A stretch of DNA of 64,000 bases from UBA7396 sp034676185 (GCA_034676185.1 JAUCCN010000005.1:1-64000), one strand, 5' to 3'. Counted from the first letter of the stretch, positions 11,112 to 20,600 are shown. Translations and numbers: made by a program. Notes: generated from the sequence alone by a model not told the origin.

Positions 11112-11570
11112 CTATACTCTAATTTTTGTAATTTTTTCTCTATATTTTAAACATTTTGAAGTAATACATTTTCCAGTGATTCCAGCAAATAGTGGAAGGA
11201 GTCCCATAAATCATATAAGTACATCAAAATCCAGATTTGCACTTTCCTCTATGCTTCCAGCAATGTAAAAAAGCATAATTCAAAATATAACTTGAATAAT
11301 TCTCATATATTTTTTCTTAAGCAGACAAATATTAGTAAGTCCCATAAATACAGGAACAATTCAAATTCCAGTAAATACATATTTTAAAATTTCAGTTTGT
11401 TCAATAGAAAGTTCAACGAGCCCAAATAAATAAATACTATCAATTCATTTATTTAAGTAAATAAGATTATAATACATTACTCAAATATAAAGTAATCAAA
11501 AAAGAATTCTTCCTCCTAAAATAGTTTTATCACTTGGTCTTTTTTGAATAAATTTAATAAATCACATCAT
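11112..11570 (-). CDS. Small membrane protein, DUF2892-like C-terminus
   Basis: 152 residues with four hydrophobic segments. The end 'LLPLFAGITGKCITSKCLKY' resembles the DUF2892 (YgaP-like inner-membrane) pattern of a hydrophobic helix followed by G-x-T-G-x-C and a second Cys. Two adjacent ATGs (11570, 11567) could start it. Several TGA glycines occur inside the helices. Convergent with the coiled-coil gene; divergent from tRNA-Gln. Function unknown. Confidence 0.7.
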
Positions 11571-11639
11571 ATCTTTACATAAATTAAAAAATAAACTTAA
11601 GAATATAGTAAGAGAAAAACAAAAAAAATCAAAAAAATT

Positions 11640-11666
11640 TTGACAAATCTGAATTTTTTATATAAT
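11640..11666 (+). promoter_or_regulatory. Predicted promoter of tRNA-Gln
   Basis: TTGACA (11640-11645), 15 bp spacer, TATAAT (11661-11666), 18 bp before the mature tRNA. Both hexamers are consensus. Confidence 0.7.
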
Positions 11667-11684
11667 TAACTCGCAATTAATTAT

Positions 11685-11759
11685 TGGGATGTCGCCAAGT
11701 GGTAAGGCATCGGACTTTGACTCCGACATTCGTAGGTTCGATCCCTACCATCCCAGCCA
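11685..11759 (+). tRNA. tRNA-Gln(TTG)
   Basis: 75 nt cloverleaf: acceptor TGGGATG/CATCCCA, D-arm, anticodon stem CGGA/TCCG with loop CTTTGAC (anticodon TTG), T-arm GTAGG-TTCGATC-CCTAC, discriminator G and an encoded CCA. Decodes CAA/CAG, and CAA is heavily used by neighbouring proteins. Confidence 0.95.
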
Positions 11760-11855
11760 TAGAATTAAGTGAAAAATGAAGACATAAAAAATAAGAAAAT
11801 TTGGGTTTTATTTTTTAAGTTTTATAACTTAATTTTAATTTTTAAATAATATAAT

Positions 11856-12167
11856 ATGTTAGCCGTAGTAGAATTAGGTTGAAATCAATTTATCGTAAGA
11901 CAAGGAGATATAATTGATGTAAAAAAATTAGATAAACAAATTGGAGATACTCTGAGTGTTGATGCTCTTTTAGTAAGTGATGAAGAAGGTGCAAATGTAA
12001 AAGTAGGAACTCCTTTAGTAGCTGGTTCTAAAGTTGAATTAAAAGTTTTAGAGCAATTTAAAGATGAAAAAGTAAGAGTTTTCAAAATGAAAGCGAAAAA
12101 AAGATATACAAGAAACTTGTGATTTAGAGCGAGTTTAACAAAACTAGAAGTATTAAATATAGCATAA
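11856..12167 (+). CDS. rplU: 50S ribosomal protein bL21
   Basis: 103 residues, the usual bL21 length. 'MLAVVELGGNQFIVRQGD' matches the bL21 start 'YAVIETGGKQYRV.EGD', followed by 'VGTPLVAGSKVELKVLEQFKDEKVRVFKMKAKKRYTRNLGFRASLTKLEV', which carries the conserved basic 'KRRKNYRRKxGHRQ' type region. Two family glycines are TGA. The usual partner rpmA (bL27) is not adjacent. A terminator follows the stop. Confidence 0.95.
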
Positions 12168-12169
12168 AA

Positions 12170-12198
12170 GGAGGGTAGTATCATACTACCTTCTTTTT
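12170..12198 (+). terminator. Intrinsic terminator of rplU
   Basis: GGTAGTAT (12174-12181) and ATACTACC (12183-12190) form a tight hairpin followed by TTCTTTTT. Confidence 0.8.
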
Positions 12199-12245
12199 GT
12201 TCTCTTTAAAATTTAATACTTCTATTTATTTTTTAATATAAAGTA

Positions 12246-13370
12246 ATGGTTTCTAAAGTTAATTTAAAAGCAAGAATCAATAGACATTCAAGGATTTTAA
12301 AAGATAATTTATGAAATATACATCCTTTTAGATCATTTTATCACAAATTTAATTACAATGTGGTATTTTTATTGGTAGTATTTTTATTTCCAGTATATCC
12401 ACTTTTTTCTTCATTTTTCTATGAAAATACAGCATATGATTTTTATAGATGAGATATTGATGAAAGCACTATTTTGGACTCATATCTTGATACGAATGAT
12501 TCATCAATTATAGTTTCAAAGGATTCATTTATTTCCATAAATACACTTATGGATGGAAGTAGAGATTTGACTTGATATAGCGAAATTATTGAGTATGAGA
12601 TTGAAGCTTGAGATAGCTTATCTCTTATAGCACAAAAATTTTGAGTTTCAAATAATTCTATTTTATGGGCTAATAATTTTGATGCTAAAAAAATTCTTCA
12701 TCCAGGAGAAAAAATAAAAATACCACCTGTTTCTGGTTTGATTCATCAAGTAAAAGCATGAGAAACTATTTCAGGACTTGCTACAAAATATAAAATTACA
12801 GAAGATAAAATTATTGCTCAAAATGGACTTTCTTGAGCTTCATCAAAAATTGAAGCATGACAATTGCTTATTATGCCTTGAGCAGTAAAAGAAGTACCAA
12901 AACCAGTAGTAACTCAAGTACCAAAACCAAAATGAACAGCTTCTAAAAATTCTGCTTCTTCAGCTCAATGAGGATATGCGTTTACTCAGTGATGAAGTTC
13001 TGAGTTTGTAGATACAGATTGAGTATACCAACTCGTAAAAAGAACACCACAATGGACATTTTATTGGGGAAATTGTACTTGGTATGTTGCTCAATATAAA
13101 AATGTAAATTGGTCTGGAAATGCAAAAGATTGGCTAAGAAATGCAAAATCAAAATGACATTCTACCGGATCAAGTCCATGAATTTGAGCTATTGTAGTAT
13201 TTCATGGAAAATGATATAATCCAGTATATGGACATGTTTGAATTGTTATTGATGTTACATCAACAGAAATTATTGTAAAAGATATGAATTACCGTAGATT
13301 AAATGAAGTAACAGTAAGAAAAGTTCCAAAAACAGATAGAGCTATTCAATGATATATCTATGTTGATTAA
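12246..13370 (+). CDS. LysM-CHAP peptidoglycan hydrolase
   Basis: 374 residues. One membrane segment near residues 40-57 ('VVFLLVVFLFPVYPLFSSFF'-like) anchors or exports the protein. Two LysM repeats follow: 'YEIEAGDSLSLIAQKFGVSNNSILWAN' and 'HQVKAGETISGLATKYKITEDKIIAQNG', which bind glycan chains. After a Pro/Ser linker the C-terminal CHAP domain shows the catalytic Cys in 'WGNCTWYV' and His in 'YGHVGIV', the pattern of cysteine amidases/endopeptidases. Many key glycines are TGA. Flanked by terminators on both sides, so a single-gene unit. Likely role is wall remodelling or attack on host murein. Confidence 0.9.
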
Positions 13371-13374
13371 GAAT

Positions 13375-13403
13375 AAAAAGAGTCGTAAATTACGACTCTT
13401 TTT
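13375..13403. terminator. Bidirectional intrinsic terminator
   Basis: AAAAAGAGTCGTAA (13375-13388) pairs with TTACGACTCTTTTT (13390-13403). T tracts on both strands serve the CHAP gene and the convergent secreted-protein gene. Confidence 0.85.
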
Positions 13404-14256
13404 ATTCTTTCATTGCGTTTGATATTTTATAAACTACTTGATTGATAGGATTGAGTACTTCATGAAGTTTTTCTCTAAAAATATAAAAATCCTCTTTTAA
13501 CAGTTCCATTAAGAAATGTATTGGAAAGTTATTTTCATATTCACTATAAGCATGATAGGCTATTGGAAAAACTTTATAAGCTTGTGCTACTTCTTTTTCA
13601 ATATTATTTTGAATAGAGGTGAGAATATTTGCTGCTTGTGTTATAGGGACAGATTTTTCTTCTCACCATATTTCACTTTCTTCTGCATCTACTCCAAGTG
13701 CATTTGCAGGATTTTTATAATATGTTTTTAGGTATTCCATATAGAAACTATAATCACAAGTGAGATATGTTGTTTGTCTGAGTATTGATAATTTATTTAA
13801 AACAGTATTTTTATCTATATTTAAACAATTATTTGTTCTTGCGGTAGTATCTAGTTTTTGAAGAATATCATTTATTTTAGACTCAATACTTTTTCTTACA
13901 TTTTCGTTGGTAGGAAGTTTTTTTAGTTTATTTAAAGAGTTTTTTTGAGCTCAAATAATGGCACATTTATAGATACTATTCATATTTTCTTTATACACTT
14001 CAACTGCTTTTTGAATAATCTTTTCTTGACTACCAGAAGTGACAAGAATATTTGATAAGGAAGCATTTTTATAATTTTCAGCTTTTTTAAATTTTTCTAT
14101 ATTAAATACTTTTTTATTTTCATCATACTCTTTGCATAATTTTTCACTTCTACATTCATATTTTTCAAATTCATCTTCTAAAAGCTCACAATTAGTATTT
14201 GCAAATACATTGGGAGTGAAAAAAAGAAAGAGAGAAAATAAGATGATTTTTTTCAT
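13402..14256 (-). CDS. Secreted helical protein of unknown function
   Basis: 284 residues. A clear signal peptide, 'MKKIILFSLFLFFTPNVFA' then N-terminal mature 'NTNCELLEDEFEKYECR', predicts export. The mature part is Lys/Glu-rich, helical, with scattered Cys (e.g. 'ANTNC', 'YECR', 'KLCK', 'KCAII', 'NNC', 'LTCDY') that may form disulphides. Two glycines are TGA. It precedes pilB in reverse order: pilB lies upstream on the other side and both are on the minus strand, 39 bp apart. No family recognised. Confidence 0.8.
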
Positions 14257-14295
14257 GGGAAAATATTTAAAATATATGTGTTTTTAAAAAGATTT

Positions 14296-15597
14296 TTAAA
14301 TTACTTTTAGAACTTCTTGAATAGTGGTATATCCTCTGATAGCTTTGAGTATTCCATCTTCTTTCATAGTTATCATATCTAATTTTCTTCATTCTGCAAT
14401 AATTTCTTGTGCATTTGCTCATTCTCTTATCATATTTCTAATTATATCACTGAGAGAAAGAATTTCATAAATTCAAAGCCTTCCTTTATATCAGCTATTG
14501 TTGCAATGCTCACATCCAGTTCAATGATAGAGTTTTATATGTTCAGCTGTTACTGATTTCATTCAAATCTCTTTCATCATTTCTTTTATGATTTGAGTTT
14601 CTTCTGGAGATTTTGTTTTTTCTTCTTTACAATGTGTACATATTTTTCTTACTAATCTTTGAGCCACAATAGTATCAAGAGCGGAAGCAAGAATATAAGG
14701 TTTTAATCACATATTAATAAGTCTATCTAATGTATCAGAGGCACTTTTTGTATGGAGAGTAGATAGTACTAGATGTCCAGTTAAACTGGCTTGAGTTGCT
14801 ATTTCAAGAGTATCAGAATCTCTAATTTCTCACATCATAATAATATCAGGATCTTGTCTGAGTAATGCTTTTAATCCCATTTCAAAGGTATATCAATTTT
14901 TTTCATTTACTTCTGATTGAATAATTCAAGAAAGTTGGTATTCAATAGGATCTTCTAAAGTAATTATTTTCCTGTCTCTGGTATTGAGTGTAGATAAAAT
15001 CGTATAGAGAGTAGTAGTTTTTCAAGACCCAGTTGGTCAAGTTACTAAAATAAGTCCATTTTTTTTGTTAATAGCTTTTTCAAGCATTCTTTTGGTAGTC
15101 CAAAAAAATCATAAATCTTCAAAATTTATAATAGCTTTTTTAGCATCAAGAATTCTACATACCATATTTTCTCCATAGGGAGTTGGAAGAGTAGAAACTC
15201 TCACATCTATTTTATGATCAGAAATATCAAGAGAATATTTTCCATCTTGAGGAATATGAGTGATATTGAGTTTTAAATTTGAAGAATGTTTGAGTCTTTC
15301 TAAAAAGAGTTTATAATGTTTTTTTTCAAGTGAAAAAATATCAACCAGCACTCAGTCAATTCTAAATCTCACTACTGTATTTTCCTGATTATTATCGTAA
15401 TGGATATCAGAACTTCATAAGTTGAGGGCTCCAAGGGTCAAACTTTTTAGAGTATTATCAGTATCTTGTTTTGCTAAAAAGATTTTTACAACATCTTCTA
15501 ACTCTTGAAATTTTGTAGAAGAATAATTTTTATCTACTTCTTTTTCAAGTACGAGTTCTTTTAAATCTTGTAAATTATCAGTTGTATTTTCAGACAT
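14296..15597 (-). CDS. pilB: Type IV pilus assembly / type II secretion ATPase (PilB/GspE)
   Basis: 433 residues, shorter than usual (~560) because the N-terminal GspE N1 domain is reduced. Seen: 'FRIDGVL' and 'DGKYSLDI' of the N2 domain, Walker A 'GPTGSGKTT' from residue ~187, Asp box 'TLEDPIEYQL', Walker B 'ALLRQDPDIIMMGEIRD', His box 'TGHLVLSTLHT', and a zinc-type tetra-Cys 'CTHC..CEHC'. These power pilus extension from the cytoplasmic face. The first, third and other P-loop glycines are TGA or GGG. The PilX-like gene is divergent across a 71 bp spacer that holds a TTGCAA promoter. Confidence 0.93.
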
Positions 15598-15634
15598 TTG
15601 TTATATAATTAGGATAATAATATCTTGCTAAAAA

Positions 15635-15663
15635 ATTATATCATATATTACTTATTATTGCAA
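15635..15663 (-). promoter_or_regulatory. Predicted promoter of pilB (TTGCAA -35)
   Basis: On the minus strand TTGCAA (15663-15658), 17 bp spacer, TATAAT (15640-15635), 38 bp before the pilB ATG. Confidence 0.65.
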
Positions 15664-15668
15664 AAAAT

Positions 15669-16160
15669 ATGAAAAAAAATACAAATGGGTCAATACTGAT
15701 TTGGAGTATTTTTCTGGTAATGTTTCTTTCATTTAATTTTATGTATATCAGTGTGAAAATACAAAATCAAATAGAAAAGTCATGAGATGCTTCTTCTGAA
15801 AAAAAAGATCTTATAAAACAAGATTTACTTTTTCCCACTTCTGAATGGATTTTGAAAACGGGGGAAAATATGGAATTTATATTTGAATGAAATAATACAG
15901 GAGTTATAAATATCCTTTCAGGAGGACCTTTAGAATATAAAATATTTTCTTGAAGTACTATTATAGGAAGTTCTTATGTTACTGATAAATCTTGAATTCT
16001 TTCATTGAAGTGAAAGTTACAACTTCAGAATTTATGAGCAGGAACAAAGGTCAAGCTTCATTTAGAAAATAATTCTTGAGTGATATTACCGTATAATTAT
16101 GAAAAAATTTTGATTCAAATTGGGGGAAATAGTTTTGTGCAGGAGATTTTAGAGAAATAA
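15669..16160 (+). CDS. Small membrane-anchored protein, possibly pilus-assembly (PilX-like)
   Basis: 163 residues. N-terminus 'MKKNTNGSILIWSIFLVMFLSFNFMYISVKIQNQIEKS' has one transmembrane helix directly after a short basic start, as in PilX/minor pilin-associated proteins, but lacks a clear prepilin G-F-x-x-x-E site. The rest is a beta-rich extracellular domain with many TGA glycines. Divergent from pilB, which supports a pilus role. Assignment is contextual and weak. Confidence 0.7.
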
Positions 16161-16204
16161 ATAAATCCTTTTTTTCATATATGAAAAAAAGGATTTATTT
16201 ATTT
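16155..16204 (+). terminator. Strong hairpin terminator
   Basis: Near-perfect palindrome around 16180: AAATAAATCCTTTTTTTCAT on the left arm and its complement on the right, starting in the stop codon of the upstream gene. Confidence 0.85.
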
Positions 16205-16276
16205 CTGATGAAACTTGAATTTCTGATAAATTTATAAAAGTTGAGGTTAGAAAGGAAAGATAAAGGATTTCTAAAA

Positions 16277-16753
16277 TTATAGTTTAAATATTTCTCTGTC
16301 ATAATTTACTAAAAATACTTCTTTTATGCAAGAATTTGGATTTTTTGTAAAATATTCTTTTAATGCAAGTTTTGTGATTTCATTTATTTGATTTTCACTA
16401 TCTGGTAAATAATTTCAGCTTAATGCTGTAATTGAGATATTTTCAAATCAATTTTCTTCACAAATTTTTAAAGCACTTTTTATACATCATTCTATTCACA
16501 AAATAGTGAGTAGTTTAAAATCATAGTCAAAAGGTCTTGCAAATATAAGATTTTTTCATTTTGTTTGAATAAGTCTCGCTTCACCTTTTTCAAAATAGTT
16601 TTGAGTTAATAGTATTTCTTGGATTTCTTCTCCAAAAGTTTCAAGCACGAGTTTTGCAACTGCTCATTTTAAAATCCTATCTTCTCAAATGGAGATAAGG
16701 TAGGTGTTTGAGGGAGAGTTTAGGATTGAACCTGTAAAAATGGTTGGGTGCAT
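16277..16753 (-). CDS. Macro-domain-like protein
   Basis: 158 residues. The order 'SPSNTYLISIGEDRILKGAVAKLVLETFGEEI', 'KGEARLIQTKGKNLIFARPFDY', 'LLTILGIEGCIKSALKICEENGFENISITALSGNY' matches the macro fold pattern of 'NAAN..L..GGGVA.AI....G', 'G.a..T....L', 'L..c...aL..a...g..SI..PalgtG'. Macro domains bind ADP-ribose or its derivatives. The Asn/Asp and glycine loop that contact ligand are not textbook, so binding is uncertain. Start chosen at the first ATG. Upstream neighbour is a divergent tiny gene. Confidence 0.6.
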
Positions 16754-16887
16754 AAAAAATTTTTTATAAATCTAAATCAATTATTTTATATATAGAAATT
16801 TGGGTTATTTTTGTATTTGCAAAAAATAATTTATTTTTTAGAAAAAAATATTACAATACAAATGTTTTATCAACTAATTTTAAAGAT

Positions 16888-17046
16888 ATGGAAAATAGAT
16901 ATTTAATTTGTTTATGAGATACAATAAAAGAATTAGAAGAAGATGTAACTGAAAAATTGAATAATTGATATAAATGTCAATGATGAATTTATAAATGAAA
17001 AAACTTGTGAGAAGAAGTATTTTTACAGGCAGTTATAAGAGAATAA
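16888..17046 (+). CDS. DUF1737-like small protein
   Basis: 52 residues: 'YLICLGDTIKELEEDVTEKLNNGYKCQGGIY..' ending 'EEVFLQAVIRE'. This matches the DUF1737 pattern (Y.v..g.s..eLe..Vn..i..GW.p.GG......y.QAm). Five glycines are TGA, four within a 20-residue span. Function of the family is unknown. Followed by a strong terminator, so it forms a single-gene unit. Confidence 0.75.
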
Positions 17047-17073
17047 TAAAAATTAATTATTTTTATTATTCTC
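17039..17073. terminator. Bidirectional terminator
   Basis: AGAATAATAAAAA (17040-17052) / TTTTTATTATTCT (17060-17072) with a 7-nt loop. Ends the DUF1737-like gene on the plus strand and lies across the end of the methylase gene on the minus strand. Confidence 0.75.
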
Positions 17074-19107
17074 TCAATTTGGGAATAAATATATAACAAT
17101 AGTTCAAACCATTATAGTTATTTGTCATAATGTAAGTCAAAAAGCCCACTTTAATAAATCTGAAATTTGATTAATTTCTTGAATAGATAATTTATTAAAT
17201 AAAAAATAAGCTACCAAAAATAAAATTGTAGTTTCTATAACTAAAGCAATAAATAAATTTTTTGCATAATTTTTTCTAGTTTCTAATTTCCATTCTTTTT
17301 CTAGTTGTGCATCAAAATATTCAACTAATTTAAATTGTGAATTTATTTGTTCTTGATTATTTTTGTAATTATAAATATATGAGTTTAATGAAATAATATT
17401 TGCAAGTCTCATTGAGTCTTTAGTTTTTTCATTCCAATTTTTCCATATTTTATCTTTTGAATCTAATGGATAAACTTCAAATGTTTTTGAGAAATTTTTT
17501 ATATCTTCATGAATTTTACTATTAAATTGTGTAAGATTTTTTAAATTATCTTTTACTAACTCTTCATTTACTTCTTCTATTGTTTTAAATTCTTTTTTAC
17601 TTTCTGATTCTGGCGATCATAAATCTTCTTTTTTGGTTTCTAAAATATCAACATTAACAAATCTATCAATAAATAATTTTATATAATATCTAGCAAATGA
17701 CATAAATTTAGTATCATCTTCTAATTTAAATTTATCAATAGCAAAATCTAATCATTTAGCTCATTCTTCAACCAAATCAATTAATTTATATTTATCTAAA
17801 TCGTATTTCAAAGCTTCAGAAACAACAAAATTCATAAATGATTTTTTTATATCTTTTTTTATTTTATCTTTTTCTTTTTCGTTTCAAATAGAATTTTTAA
17901 GTTCTTCAAATTTTATCTTTTCGTTAACTAATTTTCATCAAAATTCAAACCTTTCTTTAATATCTTTAGGAATATCGCTTAATTTTAGTATTGGTATTAT
18001 ACTTCAATTAACTTTATTTTGTAATGCTTTTTCTTCACTATAAATATACAATAAAGGGTCTAGATTAAACTCATTTTTTTCTATTTCTTCATAAGTTCAA
18101 AAATTAGATATTTTTCATTCATTTTTATTCATATATATATCACTAATTTCTTGAATATCTGAATTCATTCAGTCAATAAAAAGGACTTTATCATTTTTTT
18201 TGTTTTTATTAAAAACCCATAAAACAGTTTGAACTGATGCATATGTTAAAAAACTTCATTTCGGCAATAAAACAACGGCTTCTAATCATTTTTCTAAAAT
18301 ATTTTTTCTATCTTCCTGTGCTTGAACTTTAAAAACAGTTCAAAGAGGTGAAATAATTACTCATTTTCAGTCTTTTTTTAAATGATTTATAACTTTGTTT
18401 ATGAAATAAAAATCTGTATTTCATTTTATATTTTCATATTTTAATCCAAAAGGAGGAATTGAAAAAGAATAATCAAAAGTTTCTCATGCAAATTTATCAT
18501 CATTAAATAATCATTGTCTTATATTTCAACTTATATTATTTAGTTCAAGATAAACTTTTGCTAATAAAAAACTTTGGTATGAATATTCTTGTCAGTTAAA
18601 AGATGTTATATTATTTTTTGAAATATCTACAAAGTTTTTTCAAACTCAAAAAACAGGTGAATAAAAAGTTCATTCTTTTGGATCTAATATATTTTTTGCT
18701 AATATATTTACTTCTTTTGGAGAAGGCATATATCAAGTTTTATATGATTTTTCTTCTAAAATATCTAAAAAATAATTATAAAAATCTTTTAACTCTTTTT
18801 CATCAAATTTAGAAATTTCGTGAACTAAAGTTTTTATATCTTGATAATTATTCATTTTTCAAGCAAATTGAGTTCAAAGCTGATGTAATCAATTTTCCAA
18901 GTTTTCATTATCAAAAAATTTTGGATAACTTAAAATCAAATTTTTTATATATTTTTTAGATTCATAATTACTGTTATCCTGAAAAAAGTTTAAAAATGGA
19001 TATTCATCTTTTAAAAAATGTTTTAAAATTACAATATTAGCTATTGTTTCAGGAATTTCCCAAGCTGGAATATTCAAGTTTTTAAAAATTTGTTCAAATT
19101 TACTCAT
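17053..19107 (-). CDS. N6-adenine methylase-like protein (HsdM type) with C-terminal membrane hairpin
   Basis: 684 residues. The N-terminal ~110 residues are helical as in HsdM. The Rossmann methylase region follows type I methylases: 'YKTGYMPSPKEVNILAKNILDPKEGTFYSPVFGVGKNFVDI' corresponds to the motif I region, 'NGQEYSYQSFLLAKVYLELNNI' to the next element, and 'FDYSFSIPPFGLKY' to motif IV. Motif I (usually DPxxGSG) and motif IV (usually NPPF/Y) are both degenerate here (SPVFGVG, SIPPFG), so catalysis is doubtful. A long charged helical region follows, then two hydrophobic segments, 'LFIALVIETTILFLVAYFLF' and a second near the end. HsdM proteins normally have no membrane anchor. No hsdS or hsdR is nearby. 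Cause for a close look. Confidence 0.8.
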
Positions 19108-19154
19108 ATTTTTTTATTTTTATTTTATAATCCCTAAAATTCTATCACATTTAT

Positions 19155-19187
19155 TAAAAAATAGCCAAGAAATTTTCTTGACTATTA
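19155..19187 (-). terminator. Intrinsic terminator on the minus strand
   Basis: AATAGCCAAGAAA (19160-19172) / complementary arm to 19186 with one mismatch; on the minus strand it is followed by six T. It separates the structured RNA locus from the methylase gene. Confidence 0.7.
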
Positions 19188-19315
19188 ATAAATCTAAAAC
19201 TTAAATTATTTATTCTCAAAACCTATTTGGTCATTTAGTTCATTTTTTCATAATCAAAAAATTAAAATATAAAATATTTACAAAATACTATATAAAAAAT
19301 CTATATTTTAGCAAA

Positions 19316-19469
19316 CAAAAAAGGGTAACTTAAGTTTTCTCTTGTGTTCGCTAAAACATTACAATTTTGTTTAATCATAAAATCAACAAAATGGGTGAGT
19401 AACCTAAGTTACCCATTCCTAATTTCATGATTAAACTACTTTCGTAATTTTTATGTAATATTTTAGCAC
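19316..19469 (-). ncRNA. Candidate structured small RNA / mini-gene transcript
   Basis: On the minus strand a promoter (TTGCAA-16-TATACT) is followed by GGGTAACTTAGGTT (19414-19401) and later AACTTAAGTTACCC (19336-19323), a 14-bp inverted repeat with one mismatch, followed by TTTTTT, as in a long-loop terminator. Local alternatives compete: a hairpin AATGGG..GTAAC / GTTAC..CCATT at 19390-19417, ATTTTGTT/AACAAAAT, and GTTTAATCAT/ATGATTAAAC. TTTTAGC (19306-19312) and GCTAAAA (19350-19356) interlock with these. Expression is inferred only. Confidence 0.45.
19351..19428 (-). CDS. Possible 25-residue hydrophobic peptide
   Basis: ATG at 19428 to TAG at 19351 reads MKLGMGNLGYSPILLILG then LNKIVMF, one glycine being TGA. 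Short basic start plus hydrophobic core resembles type I toxin-like or leader peptides. It lies inside the inverted repeats of the candidate small RNA and beside a type II toxin-antitoxin pair. No clear Shine-Dalgarno site. Could be chance. Confidence 0.3.
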
Positions 19470-19474
19470 TTTTT

Positions 19475-19502
19475 AGTATATAAACTTTTAAATTTTTTGC
19501 AA
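19475..19502 (-). promoter_or_regulatory. Predicted promoter (TTGCAA -35) of the small structured locus
   Basis: Minus strand: TTGCAA (19502-19497), 16 bp spacer, TATACT (19480-19475), then AAAAAG. Closely similar to the promoter of the neighbouring toxin-antitoxin operon. Confidence 0.6.
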
Positions 19503-19527
19503 AAAAATAAAAGCCTTTTGGCTTTTC
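19501..19527 (-). terminator. Intrinsic terminator of the toxin-antitoxin operon
   Basis: AAAAGCC (19509-19515) / GGCTTTT (19520-19526) with a TTTTTTT tail on the minus strand (19501-19507), 18 bp after the toxin stop. Confidence 0.75.
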
Positions 19528-19544
19528 AGATTAAACTTCAGTTT

Positions 19545-19892
19545 TTAAGTTTTTATATGTATATCATCAATAGAAACTATTTTTTCTTTTTTCCATTTTC
19601 TGCATTTACAGACAATATTATAACTTCTTAAAAATATAACTAATTTCGTTTCTTCATAAAAATCATTTGAAACTTCAATTTGTCATAATATTCAATTATT
19701 TATCTTATTTTCAATTGTAAATCTCAATTTTTCAACAAAATCTTTAATATCATTTACAAATTCATTTACTATCAAATCTTCATCATACAGTCAAGAATCC
19801 CTATATCTACAATTATCTCACATATAATTAATAAAATCATCTAAATTTGCTTCAACTTTATTTGAAAATATGATTTTATAATTACTATACAT
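19545..19892 (-). CDS. RelE/ParE-superfamily toxin-like protein
   Basis: 115 residues. Starts 'MYSNYKIIFSNKVEANLDDFINYM', has a middle 'EFVNDIKDFVEKLRFTIENKI', and ends 'ETKLVIFLRSYNIVCKCRKWKKEKIVSIDDIHIKT'. This is the RelE/ParE arrangement: an initial strand, two helices, and a C-terminal sheet with a basic 'LRSYNIVCKCR' strand and final 'I.V.DI.H'. Such toxins inhibit gyrase or cleave mRNA on ribosomes. Its start overlaps the end of the upstream small gene by 8 bp, typical of a coupled antitoxin-toxin pair. Assignment is by pattern and context. Confidence 0.65.
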
Positions 19893-20043
19893 AAGTTAGA
19901 TTTTTAAAATTAGGGGTAAAATTTTTTCTGTCTTCTTTTAATTGTTTTTTTAGTAACTTTCATCTATTTTCTATTTTTTTATTTAATTTTTCAACCAACT
20001 CATCTCAAGTCATATATAATGACATATCTAATTTAGTTTCCAT
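19885..20043 (-). CDS. Putative antitoxin partner
   Basis: 52 residues: 'METKLDMSLYMTGDELVEKLNKKIENRGKLLKKQLKEDRKNF..' Short, highly charged and helical, with the size of a RelB/ParD-type antitoxin but no clear DNA-binding motif. It comes first in the operon, overlaps the toxin start by 8 bp (ATGTATAG) and has a TTGCAA promoter upstream. One possibility is that it is only a toxin-neutralising fragment. Confidence 0.55.
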
Positions 20044-20074
20044 AATTTCAATTTTAATTATTAAATACATTTTT

Positions 20075-20101
20075 AGTATATTTATTTTTGAAAATTTGCA
20101 A
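20075..20101 (-). promoter_or_regulatory. Predicted promoter of the toxin-antitoxin pair (TTGCAA -35)
   Basis: Minus strand TTGCAA (20101-20096), 15 bp spacer, TATACT (20080-20075). Lies back to back with the rhuM promoter. Confidence 0.6.
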
Positions 20102-20109
20102 AAAAAACT

Positions 20110-20136
20110 TTGACATTATATATAAAAGTATATAAT
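20110..20136 (+). promoter_or_regulatory. Predicted promoter of rhuM-like gene
   Basis: TTGACA (20110-20115), 15 bp spacer, TATAAT (20131-20136), 33 bp before the ATG at 20169. Confidence 0.6.
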
Positions 20137-20168
20137 ATGTTTATATTTAACTTTTAAAATTAATACCT

Positions 20169-20600
20169 ATGAATACTTGAGAGATAAAAATTTATAAAGC
20201 AAAAAATTGACTTGCTGAAATACAAGTTAGACTTGAAAATGAAAGTGTTTGGCTATCACAATGAGATATGCAAATATTATTTTGAAGAGATCAATCAGTG
20301 ATTTCAAGACATATAAATAATATTTTTAAAGAAAAAGAATTAGAAAAAGAAAGCAATATGCATTTTTTGCATATTGCAAATTCTGATAAACCAGTAGCTT
20401 TTTATAATCTTGATGTAATTATTTCAGTTTGATATAGAGTAAAATCTATTGAATGAACACAATTCAGAATCTGGGCAACTTCTATTTTAAAACAATATTT
20501 AATTTCTTGATATGCCATCAATCAAAAAAGATTACAAGAAAAATGATACAAAGAACTAGAAAGTACTCTTGCTTTAGTAAAAAAAGCTATATTCTCTTAA
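20169..20600 (+). CDS. rhuM: RhuM family protein (virulence-associated RhuM-like)
   Basis: 143 residues: 'IKIYKAKNGLAEIQVRLENESVWLSQGDMQILFGRDQSVISRHINNIFKEKELEKES', then 'YNLDVIISVGYRVKSIEGTQFRIWATSILKQYLISGYAINQKRLQE'. This is the core of the RhuM family, found in pathogenicity islands, near restriction-modification loci and often linked to toxin-antitoxin genes; the molecular role is unknown, with a predicted N-terminal winged helix. Full-length members are ~330 residues, so this product is short. After TAA (20598-20600) the same frame continues with a plausible coding tail. Its place beside a TA pair and a methylase suits an accessory defence-type region. Confidence 0.85.

Larger units (their letters stand above)
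19188..19544. other. Intergenic region with nested inverted repeats
   Basis: About 350 bp between the toxin gene and the methylase without a long gene. It holds, in minus-strand order, the toxin-antitoxin terminator, a TTGCAA promoter, a 25-codon ORF flanked by inverted repeats, and a T-run terminator, each listed separately. The part 19190-19300 is AT-rich with nothing further seen. Confidence 0.6.

Noticed and set aside
16203..16268. Short coding-like fragment FISDETGISDKF after a terminator
   Set aside because: About 20 codons without a start; below what can be supported.
19316..19440. CRISPR-like repeat cluster
   Set aside because: Repeats are inverted, not direct, and spacing is irregular; no cas gene nearby.
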